Part shown: positions 1-5,517 of the stretch, in pieces
Position numbering within the stretch: the first letter of the stretch is position 1
How the letters are laid out: each line of letters begins with the position of its first letter
Assembly: GCA_021790625.1 (NCBI GenBank)
Contig: JAJYGL010000156.1
Span: 1-10,258, forward strand
DNA length: 10,258 bases
Source of the DNA: Pseudomonadota bacterium
GTDB taxonomy: Bacteria > Pseudomonadota > Gammaproteobacteria > Burkholderiales > Sulfuriferulaceae
Reading direction: 5' to 3'
Notes under the pieces: generated by a model
The model's database searches: none
The model's input: the letters and a program-made list of their open reading frames with translations, nothing else
Told to the model about the DNA's origin: nothing
Made by a program: the position numbers and the translations under genes

Positions 1-1427
1 TTCACCACTTCAGTAATCTGTGCCACACCAATACGCTGCTCATCCGATGCGGTACTGACTTCCGCCAGCAGGCTGCTGACGCTGTCGATGGCTTGCAGGA
101 TTTTCTGCATGCGCGCCCGCGCATCCTGCGTACGCTGGTTACCTTCTTCCACTCGTTCGCGCGATGTTTCAATCAGAGCACGAATTTCCTGCGCGGCTGA
201 CGTTGTGCGTTGCGCCAATGCGCGCACCTCTGCCGCCACCACGGCAAAACCACGCCCCTGCTCACCGGCACGGGCTGCTTCCACCGCCGCATTCAAAGCC
301 AGAATGTTGGTCTGAAATGCAACACTCTCGATAACCTGAATAATCTGGCCAATCTGCGTGGATGATTCGGTAATTGCCTGCATGGTTTCCACCATCGAAT
401 GAACAGCCGCGTCCCCCGCACCGGCGGTTTGGCTGGCCTCGCGCGCCAGATCGCTGGCCCGTGCCACTGAATCTGCACTGTGCTTTACCGTACTGTTGAT
501 CTGCTCCATCGAAGCGGCTGCTTCTTCCAGGCTACTGGCCTGCGATTCGGTGCGTTGCGACAAGTCCAGATTTCCGGCCACCACTTCCGCAATCGCTCCG
601 CGCAAAATTTGCACCTGACCGCGTATATCAGCAACCGCACTGCGCACATTCAATCCGGCGAGCGCCAGCGTCTGCAGCAACTGACCCCACTCGCCAACAT
701 AGGCAGACGTCTGTTCAAACCGGGTCAAATCCCCGAGCGACAATTGCTCAGCCCTTGCCTGCGCCGCCCGCAGCGGCAACACGGTCATGCGATAGACAAA
801 AACTGACGATAACGCCGCCAAACCAAGAAATAACGGAAAATCAACCCACGTGGGCAGGCCATATTGGCCTATCAGCGCCGCCAGTAATGCCGCTAGCGAC
901 AGCACGAAAAACAAACGCCAATGGATAGGCAAATGCAAATTACGCCGCAAAGCAGCCATGGTTCCTGGCAAAATCACCTTGCCATGACGCAAACGCGTAC
1001 GCAACACACCGGCATCCGCTTCACGCCGCATAGTGGCATACAAGGTTTCTGCCTCCTCGATGGCAGCTCTATCGGCAGGGATGCGCACCGAAATGTAACC
1101 ACTGACGCGCTCCCCGCGCATCAACGGACGGGCATTGGCCACTACCCAATAATGGTCGCCATTCTTGCGTCTGTTCTTCACCAATGCCGTCCAGGGACGG
1201 CCAGACTGCAAGGTCTCCCACATGTCGCGATAGGCCTCGGCTGGCATATCCGGATGGCGTACGATATTGTGTGCTTGCCCCAGCAACTCAGCCTTGCTGA
1301 AACCGCTCACCTCTTCAAATGCCTGGTTGCAGTAAACAATCTGCCCTTTTGGATCGGTAATGGTGACCAGTTCCTGATCGGCGGGCAAAGGGTATTCACG
1401 TTGTGTGATTGGTTGGTTATTACGCAC
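1..1427 (-). CDS. aer: Aer-type aerotaxis / energy-taxis receptor (PAS + methyl-accepting signalling domain), 3' end cut by window
   Basis: Inner-membrane chemoreceptor that senses redox or energy state through a PAS domain (FAD-binding in E. coli Aer) and signals to CheA/CheW. 475 codons are visible; perhaps 40-60 C-terminal residues lie beyond base 1. The N-terminus RNNQPITQREYPLP is the Aer family signature. The PAS domain covers about residues 10-120, and R57, H58, D60 and W79 stand at the same positions as residues known to matter for FAD binding in E. coli Aer. Two hydrophobic segments (about 171-187 and 196-212) form the membrane anchor, with a short HAMP-like linker (SLGDLTRF) after it. 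The signalling hairpin tip AFQTNILALNAAVEAARAGE begins near residue 370. The start is GTG, chosen because GGGAG lies six bases upstream (1434-1438) and the conserved N-terminus begins exactly there. The frame is unbroken. The Aer assignment is strong; the exact stimulus is inference. Confidence 0.93.
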   Translation of the reverse strand, partial: MRNNQPITQREYPLPADQELVTITDPKGQIVYCNQAFEEVSGFSKAELLGQAHNIVRHPDMPAEAYRDMWETLQSGRPWTALVKNRRKNGDHYWVVANARPLMRGERVSGYISVRIPADRAAIEEAETLYATMRREADAGVLRTRLRHGKVILPGTMAALRRNLHLPIHWRLFFVLSLAALLAALIGQYGLPTWVDFPLFLGLAALSSVFVYRMTVLPLRAAQARAEQLSLGDLTRFEQTSAYVGEWGQLLQTLALAGLNVRSAVADIRGQVQILRGAIAEVVAGNLDLSQRTESQASSLEEAAASMEQINSTVKHSADSVARASDLAREASQTAGAGDAAVHSMVETMQAITESSTQIGQIIQVIESVAFQTNILALNAAVEAARAGEQGRGFAVVAAEVRALAQRTTSAAQEIRALIETSRERVEEGNQRTQDARARMQKILQAIDSVSSLLAEVSTASDEQRIGVAQITEVV

Positions 1428-1445
1428 GACAAACTCCCAAGTTTA

Positions 1446-1472
1446 TTATGATAAACGACACGGATACCCTTA
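1446..1472 (-). promoter_or_regulatory. Possible sigma28 (FliA)-like promoter for the aer-type gene
   Basis: Reading the minus strand, TAAG (1472-1469) is followed by a 15-base spacer and TATCATAA (1453-1446). The known FliA consensus is TAAA-N15-GCCGATAA, so the -35 matches 3/4 and the -10 matches only its ATAA half. The distance to the GTG start (18 bases) leaves room for a short leader with the GGGAG ribosome site. Chemoreceptor genes are often under FliA, which makes the match reasonable, but it is weak and could be chance. A separate TATGAT (minus strand, about 1489-1494) lacks a convincing -35. Confidence 0.2.
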
Positions 1473-1586
1473 TGGGCATCAAGTCGCATCATACTAACAT
1501 GGATAAATCCAGCGTGACATTTTTGACAAACACAACCCGGACGACCTGATCGTATTTTTGATATGGCGGAATATTGGCAAAAAATG

Positions 1587-1592
1587 TACAAT
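1587..1592 (+). promoter_or_regulatory. Likely -10 box of the tRNA-Pro promoter
   Basis: TACAAT (5/6 match to TATAAT) is followed by the GC-rich stretch CTGCGC, a discriminator typical of stable-RNA promoters, and lies 16 bases before the first tRNA base. No good -35 hexamer sits 16-18 bases upstream: TGGCGG is at the 17-base position, and TTGATA at 1558-1563 is too far away. The call rests on the -10 box and its position. Confidence 0.35.
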
Positions 1593-1608
1593 CTGCGCAC
1601 ATGAAAAT

Positions 1609-1685
1609 CGGGGTGTAGCTCAGCCTGGTAGAGTACTGCGTTCGGGACGCAGGAGTCGGAGGTTCAAATCCTCTCACCCCGACCA
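1609..1685 (+). tRNA. tRNA-Pro (anticodon CGG)
   Basis: A complete 77-base tRNA with encoded CCA. The acceptor arms CGGGGTG (1609-1615) and CACCCCG (1675-1681) pair fully. The D-arm contains AGCTCAGCCTGGTAGAG. The anticodon arm is CTGCG-TTCGGGA-CGCAG (1636-1652), giving anticodon CGG at 1643-1645, which reads the proline codon CCG. The T-arm GGAGGTTCAAATCCTC and discriminator A followed by CCA (1682-1685) complete the cloverleaf. The anticodon loop and T-arm resemble E. coli proK. The gene is a single unit with no other tRNA alongside. Minus-strand reading frames crossing it are artefacts. No duplicate of its 3' end is visible within the window, so there is no sign of an integrated island at this tRNA. 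Confidence 0.98.
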
Positions 1686-2034
1686 AAGGCGCTTACACGT
1701 AGGCGTGCGCAAAAGAAAAGAAAAATGAGGGGTTCTTCGTTGCTACCGTTCAATGCAACCACTCAATGCAGCCATGCAAATGTCGACAGTATTTCCATCT
1801 GTCCGTGAACATCTCGCGCCAGGATGGGATGCCGGCAGGAAAACAGCGCTCCGTGATGCAAATCGACACTTGCCTGCACCAGAACCCACACTGCCAACAA
1901 TATCGCCACCGCTCCCAATACAGCGTCATGCTTCATTTCATCACCACTCCATCAAACATTACTTCGGCATGGTAACGGGTTGACGTCGAAAAAGTATGAC
2001 TGGCAACAGAAACTTTGTTTCAAATGGTTACAGC
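1686..2034. other. Interval between tRNA-Pro and ppk
   Basis: 349 bases without a recognised gene. Just after the tRNA, 1689-1710 can fold into a weak interrupted hairpin (GCG and CACG paired with CGTG and CGC), followed by an A-rich run on the plus strand (1711-1725), so it is not a classical terminator for the tRNA. The middle holds the small reading frame described separately (1763-1936). Between it and ppk, a 5-base-pair AT-rich hairpin (2009-2021) is present but has no T-tract. I see no repeats or mobile-element remnants. Confidence 0.5.
1763..1936 (-). CDS. Putative 57-residue single-span membrane protein
   Basis: Not recognised as any family. The minus-strand frame opens with ATG at 1936, has an in-frame TGA seven codons upstream so that this is the only plausible start, and ends with TGA at 1763. 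The peptide begins MKHD, then has an uninterrupted hydrophobic stretch of about 20 residues (AVLGAVAILLAVWVLVQASV, residues 5-24), then a polar tail rich in histidine (H27, H28, H36, H44, H57) with one cysteine (C34). A GGAG motif lies ten bases upstream, slightly far for a ribosome site. It lies 98 bases downstream of ppk on the same strand, so it could be read through from ppk or have its own promoter. The hydrophobic segment resembles a real membrane anchor or uncleaved signal; coding status is inference. A plus-strand frame over the same bases looks much less protein-like. Confidence 0.45.
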   Translation of the reverse strand: MKHDAVLGAVAILLAVWVLVQASVDLHHGALFSCRHPILARDVHGQMEILSTFAWLH

Positions 2035-4095
2035 CTACTTGGCCAGACCTGATAACAAAATGGTTTGTGCCACTGATGGCCGGGCGCGTCCAGGCGTGCG
2101 ACGCACATACTGCCCATTCGCCGTCATCCGCCATGCCTGCGAATTGTCTTTGAGGTAAGGTTTGATGCCTTCGTTGAGCACCCGTTTTTTCAACCGGGGG
2201 TCTCGTATCGGGAAAGCCACTTCAATGCGACGGAAAAAATTGCGCTCCATCCAGTCGGCGCTGGAAAGATAAATATCATCCGCGCCATCGTTACGGAAAT
2301 AATAAATACGGGTATGCTCCAGAAAGCGTCCAATGACTGAACGCACATGAATATTTTCTGACAATCCCGGCACTTCGGGCCGAATTGCGCAGGCGCCGCG
2401 CACGATGAGCTCAATGCGAACGCCTGCCTGCGCCGCCTCATACAACGCCAGAATAATATCGGATTCCAGCAAAGCATTCATCTTGCCGATGATGAACGCT
2501 TTTTTACCTGCCCGCGCATGCTCGGTTTCACGCCGAATGGATTCCATCACCCGCGCATGCAGGCTGAACGGCGCCTGCCACAGCAAACGCAGATGCGAAG
2601 CGCTGCCAAGACCAGTCAACTGGGTAAATACGTCATTCACGTCGGCACAAATCACCTCGTCACAAGTCAGCAGACCAAAATCGGTATACAAACGCGCGGT
2701 TCGCGCATGATAATTGCCCGTGCCAAGATGCACATAACGCCGCAAACCATCATTTTCGCGCCGTACCACCAACGCCATTTTGGCGTGTGTTTTATACCCC
2801 ACCACACCATACACCACATGGGCACCCGCCTGCTCCAGACGTGCGGACCAATTGATATTGGCCTCTTCATCAAACCGTGCCATCAATTCCACCACGACAG
2901 TGACTTCCTTGCCTGCCAGCGCGGCGGCAATCAGTGCCTCCATGAGCATGGAGTCAGTACCCGTGCGGTATACCGTTTGCCGGATAGCGAGAACGTTCGG
3001 GTCTTCAGCAGCAGAGCGAATGAAGTCGATGACGGGCTGAAAACTCTGGAATGGATGATGCAGCAACACATCTGACCTGCGTATCACCGCAAACATATCC
3101 TCCACCTTGACCAACGGGGCGGGCAAGCCACTGACAAATGAGGGAAATTTCAGTGCTGGCCGGTCAACCTGATCCGGAATCTGTATCAAGCGTACCAGGT
3201 TCACCAAGCCATTGACCTGATACAAATCTTCCTGTTGCAGCCCAAATTGCTGCAACAAAAACTGTATCATGCTACTGGAACAGTTATCGGCCACTTCCAG
3301 GCGCACCGCGTCGCCAAAATTACGTTGTGATAACTCACCCTGCAAGGCTTCACGCAAATTTTTTGTTTCTTCCTCATCGACAAACAATTCCGAATTGCGC
3401 GTTACCCGGAACTGATAACAGCCTTCGACTGTCATGCCGGCGAACAATTCATTCACATGCGCGTGTAGAATCGATGATAAAAACACAAAACCATATTCAC
3501 ATCCGGCAAGATTCTGTGGCATGCGGATAACGCGCGGTAACGAACGAGGTGCCTGCACCACTGCTGCACCGGAATTGCGTCCGAAGGCATCTGTACCCGA
3601 CAATTCCACAGCGAAATTAAGGCTTTTATTCAATACTCGCGGAAAAGGGTGCGCAGGGTCCAGGCCAATCGGCGTCAATACCGGCATCAATTCACGAAAA
3701 AAATAATCACGCACCCAAGCAGCCTGCACTTCATTCCAATGATTGCGCCGCAACACCCGGATTCCCTGCGCGCTCAATTGTGGCAAAATTTCCTGATTCA
3801 GGACTTCATATTGCCGATCCACCAGTTGCCGGACACGCGGCTCGATTTCGATCAGGCATTGTCTGGCGGTCAGGCCGTCTGGTGATTGCAGATGCGGCGT
3901 CAGTAATGCGCGTTCTTTCAACCCGGCAACCCGTATCTCGAAAAATTCGTCCAGATTGCTGCTAACGATGCAAATAAACTTCATGCGTTCCAGCAAGGGA
4001 ACACGCTCGTCCTGTGCTTGCGCCAGCACGCGCTCATTAAATGCCAACAGACTCAATTCGCGATTCAAAAAATAATCGGATGACGAAAAAGACAT
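2035..4095 (-). CDS. ppk: Polyphosphate kinase 1
   Basis: PPK1 reversibly moves the terminal phosphate of ATP onto inorganic polyphosphate and is usually membrane-associated. The 686 residues match the usual length (E. coli about 688). The N-terminal domain starts YFLNRELSLLAFNERVL and contains SSNLDEFFEIRVAGLKE (about 45-61). The catalytic phospholipase-D-like half contains the autophosphorylated histidine H437 in GYKTHAKM, the motif VHLGTGNYHARTARLYTDFG (455-474), metal-site arginines R377 and R407, and the second conserved histidine H594 in FLEHTRIYY. The frame stays open upstream to 4344, but that extension runs antisense through the sixA start and lacks family similarity. ATG 4095 has GGGAAGG five bases upstream and begins at the conserved N-terminus, so it is preferred. 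The gene diverges from sixA. I see no clear promoter or convincing Pho box; TATTAT at 4134-4129 is a possible -10. Confidence 0.98.
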   Translation of the reverse strand: MSFSSSDYFLNRELSLLAFNERVLAQAQDERVPLLERMKFICIVSSNLDEFFEIRVAGLKERALLTPHLQSPDGLTARQCLIEIEPRVRQLVDRQYEVLNQEILPQLSAQGIRVLRRNHWNEVQAAWVRDYFFRELMPVLTPIGLDPAHPFPRVLNKSLNFAVELSGTDAFGRNSGAAVVQAPRSLPRVIRMPQNLAGCEYGFVFLSSILHAHVNELFAGMTVEGCYQFRVTRNSELFVDEEETKNLREALQGELSQRNFGDAVRLEVADNCSSSMIQFLLQQFGLQQEDLYQVNGLVNLVRLIQIPDQVDRPALKFPSFVSGLPAPLVKVEDMFAVIRRSDVLLHHPFQSFQPVIDFIRSAAEDPNVLAIRQTVYRTGTDSMLMEALIAAALAGKEVTVVVELMARFDEEANINWSARLEQAGAHVVYGVVGYKTHAKMALVVRRENDGLRRYVHLGTGNYHARTARLYTDFGLLTCDEVICADVNDVFTQLTGLGSASHLRLLWQAPFSLHARVMESIRRETEHARAGKKAFIIGKMNALLESDIILALYEAAQAGVRIELIVRGACAIRPEVPGLSENIHVRSVIGRFLEHTRIYYFRNDGADDIYLSSADWMERNFFRRIEVAFPIRDPRLKKRVLNEGIKPYLKDNSQAWRMTANGQYVRRTPGRARPSVAQTILLSGLAK

Positions 4096-4144
4096 CTTGC
4101 CTTCCCAAAAAACAACCAAAATCGGCGGATAATAGCCGCAAAGT

Positions 4145-4173
4145 ATGACAATCTTGTGATTGGAAAATTTAAT
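4145..4173 (+). promoter_or_regulatory. Sigma70-type promoter for sixA
   Basis: ATGACA (4145-4150, 5/6 of TTGACA), an optimal 17-base spacer, and TTTAAT (4168-4173, 5/6 of TATAAT). This predicts a transcript start near 4180 and a leader of about 68 bases before the sixA ATG. It is the best promoter match in the window and lies in the 152-base ppk-sixA spacer, so it overlaps the region that must also drive ppk on the other strand. Confidence 0.6.
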
Positions 4174-4247
4174 TTCTGTCGTTACGCCAACAGCACGATG
4201 CCGCGCTATCATACGATAGTTAACAACAATCTGCTCAGGATAACACA

Positions 4248-4709
4248 ATGGATCTGATTTTATGGCGCCATGCCGATGCGTTTGATGAAGAAAACGATCT
4301 GGATCGAGAGTTAACCCCAAAAGGACATGCGCAGGCTGCGGCAATGGCCGCCTGGCTCAAGCCTCGCCTGCCCGATAACGTGCATATTCTGGCAAGTCCG
4401 GCCATGCGCACCCGTCAGACAGCAGAAGCACTGGAACAAAAATTTGACGTACAGGCTGCGCTGGCACCTGACAGACCTGTCATGGATCTGCTGCTCGCAG
4501 CCGGATGGCCGCAAGGCAATAAAACCGTATTGATCGTCGGCCATCAACCAACGTTAGGATTGGCCGCCATGCTGCTGTTGACTGGCTCAGAAATACCTTT
4601 TTCAATCAAAAAAGGCGGCATCGTCTGGATTAGCAACCGTGTGCGGCAGGAAAGTGAACAAACCATCTTACGTGCGGCCTTGTCGCCGGAATTGCTGAAA
4701 AACCAATAG
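4248..4709 (+). CDS. sixA: Phosphohistidine phosphatase SixA (histidine phosphatase superfamily)
   Basis: A small cytoplasmic phosphatase of the RHG/phosphoglycerate-mutase-like superfamily, which removes phosphate from phosphohistidine in proteins. E. coli SixA is known to act on phosphotransfer histidines (ArcB, the nitrogen PTS protein NPr); the partner here is unknown. 153 residues, near the family length of about 160. The catalytic motif is LWRHADA with R7 and H8; the second arginine is R54 in SPAMRTRQTAEAL; the second catalytic histidine is H99 in LIVGHQPTLG. ATG 4248 has AGGA seven bases upstream. The gene diverges from ppk, an arrangement that I recall from other betaproteobacteria and that suggests a shared link to phosphate or energy state. 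Its stop codon lies inside the terminator stem. A purely metabolic phosphatase is the alternative reading. Confidence 0.92.
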   Translation: MDLILWRHADAFDEENDLDRELTPKGHAQAAAMAAWLKPRLPDNVHILASPAMRTRQTAEALEQKFDVQAALAPDRPVMDLLLAAGWPQGNKTVLIVGHQPTLGLAAMLLLTGSEIPFSIKKGGIVWISNRVRQESEQTILRAALSPELLKNQ

Positions 4710-4736
4710 CCAACATAACGCCGGCTATTGGTTTTT
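4698..4736. terminator. Bidirectional rho-independent terminator between sixA and the PEP-CTERM gene
   Basis: A perfect 14-base-pair inverted repeat: AAAAACCAATAGCC (4698-4711) and GGCTATTGGTTTTT (4723-4736) with an 11-base loop. On the plus strand the hairpin ends in TTTTT, terminating sixA; on the minus strand it likewise ends in TTTTT, so it can stop transcripts from the convergent gene ending at 4808. The sixA stop TAG (4707-4709) forms part of the left arm. Confidence 0.93.
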
Positions 4737-4766
4737 ATACGTACAACAAACTATCCCAACAAATAT

Positions 4767-4802
4767 AACTCAACGATCCGTCAATCGACCCGTTAACCGA
4801 CC
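4767..4802. repeat. Short degenerate 12-base tandem repeat
   Basis: CGTCAATCGACC (4779-4790) is followed directly by CGTTAACCGACC (4791-4802), matching at 10 of 12 positions; the preceding AACTCAACGATC (4767-4778) looks like a more decayed copy. It lies in the 3' untranslated part of the PEP-CTERM gene. No function is apparent. Confidence 0.45.
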
Positions 4803-4807
4803 ACTTA

Positions 4808-5392
4808 TCAACGGCGATTACGACGCCCGACCAATGGCAAGGCGGCAAGCAAGCCGGTTGCAAACAGCAGGGCGCCTGAGGGCAATGGTGTCGCTGCCAC
4901 ATTACCATACGCGCGATAATTGCTGATACCACGCGGCAGACATGAAATCGTAAAATCGGTCACAGGGGACAACCAATGAAACAGCAACTCTCCCTGGCCA
5001 AAGTGGACAGCGAGATAATCAAAAGCGGTGGAACTCACGAACGTGTCTGAACAAGCGCTATCACAGGCAGAAACCGATTGCAGCGCTCCCGAACCCAAAC
5101 CAAACTGGGACTCGGTGACCGTCATCATGTTTGACGGACTCTGGTTGCTGATGTTGCCATTATAATACCAGATCTGCGCTGCGGACCCGGGCGTGTAATG
5201 TACTGATGCGGTGGCCGTGCCGTGCCCCCTAGTATAAAGAATATCGATAGGATCATTGGTCGGATGGGTAGATGTGGGCAGATATTCTGTCCAAACCGGG
5301 GATGCCTGCGCCGGAGCTATCTGCATAGCGGTCACTAGCAATGAAGCTGCGATGGCAAAAGAAACCCGTTTTCCAACATACTTCGTGTTCAT
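4808..5392 (-). CDS. PEP-CTERM sorting-domain exported protein of unknown function
   Basis: 194 residues. The N-terminus is a Sec signal peptide: basic MNTKYVGKR, hydrophobic core about 11-25, and a likely cleavage site AQA-SP after residue 30. The C-terminus is a PEP-CTERM tripartite signal: TPLP (168-171, a variant of the usual VPEP), a hydrophobic helix (about 172-188), then GRRNRR at the very end. Proteins with this tail are handled by exosortase and sent to the cell surface or extracellular matrix, generally in bacteria that make exopolysaccharide; no exosortase gene is in this window. The mature region (31-165) is rich in Ser, Thr and aromatic residues, with C110, C114 and C151, and resembles other surface-adhesin-like PEP-CTERM proteins, but I recognise no specific domain. 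ATG 5392 has GGGAG six bases upstream. It follows recN after 124 bases on the same strand and stops before the shared terminator. Confidence 0.88.
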   Translation of the reverse strand: MNTKYVGKRVSFAIAASLLVTAMQIAPAQASPVWTEYLPTSTHPTNDPIDILYTRGHGTATASVHYTPGSAAQIWYYNGNISNQSPSNMMTVTESQFGLGSGALQSVSACDSACSDTFVSSTAFDYLAVHFGQGELLFHWLSPVTDFTISCLPRGISNYRAYGNVAATPLPSGALLFATGLLAALPLVGRRNRR

Positions 5393-5517
5393 GATACGCT
5401 CCCAAAGAGATGATTCGAAGATTCAGTAAAAAGACTGTTCGCTAGGTAACATTCTCCACGCTTTTTCAATAGGGTACAATCACACTTTCGGGTAGCGGCC
5501 TGTTGTGAAGCAAACAT
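5389..5517 (-). CDS. Possible 42-residue small reading frame filling the recN to PEP-CTERM gap
   Basis: An ATG at 5517-5515 overlaps the recN stop by one base (TGATG), and the frame ends in TGA at 5389, overlapping the ATG of the PEP-CTERM gene (ATGA). Its peptide has CDC (C12-C14), a further cysteine C23, a basic stretch LLKKRGEC, and no hydrophobic segment. There is no Shine-Dalgarno sequence of its own, so translation would depend on coupling to recN. The neat bracketing is suggestive of a coupled cistron or leader peptide. Against it, an open frame of 43 codons is common by chance, and the same frame stays open upstream inside recN. I recognise no family and treat it as a candidate only. 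Confidence 0.22.
   Translation of the reverse strand: MFASQQAATRKCDCTLLKKRGECYLANSLFTESSNHLFGSVS

Noticed and set aside
1489..1686. 65-codon minus-strand frame covering the tRNA
   Set aside because: It is antisense to a complete tRNA-Pro; its coding appearance comes from the tRNA complement.
1753..1983. 76-codon plus-strand frame opposite the small membrane protein
   Set aside because: Its composition (Pro, His, Gln rich with no hydrophobic segment) looks like the shadow of the minus-strand frame, and no ribosome site precedes it.
2009..2021. Hairpin after ppk as a terminator
   Set aside because: GAAAC/GTTTC gives only five AT-rich pairs and no T-tract follows on the ppk strand.
1609..2034. 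Integration site or island next to tRNA-Pro
   Set aside because: No integrase and no repeat of the tRNA 3' end occur in the window, and the neighbours are conserved core genes.
4096..4344. 83-codon upstream extension of the ppk reading frame
   Set aside because: It runs antisense through the sixA start codon and promoter, has no PPK1 similarity, and ATG 4095 has a good ribosome site at the family N-terminus.
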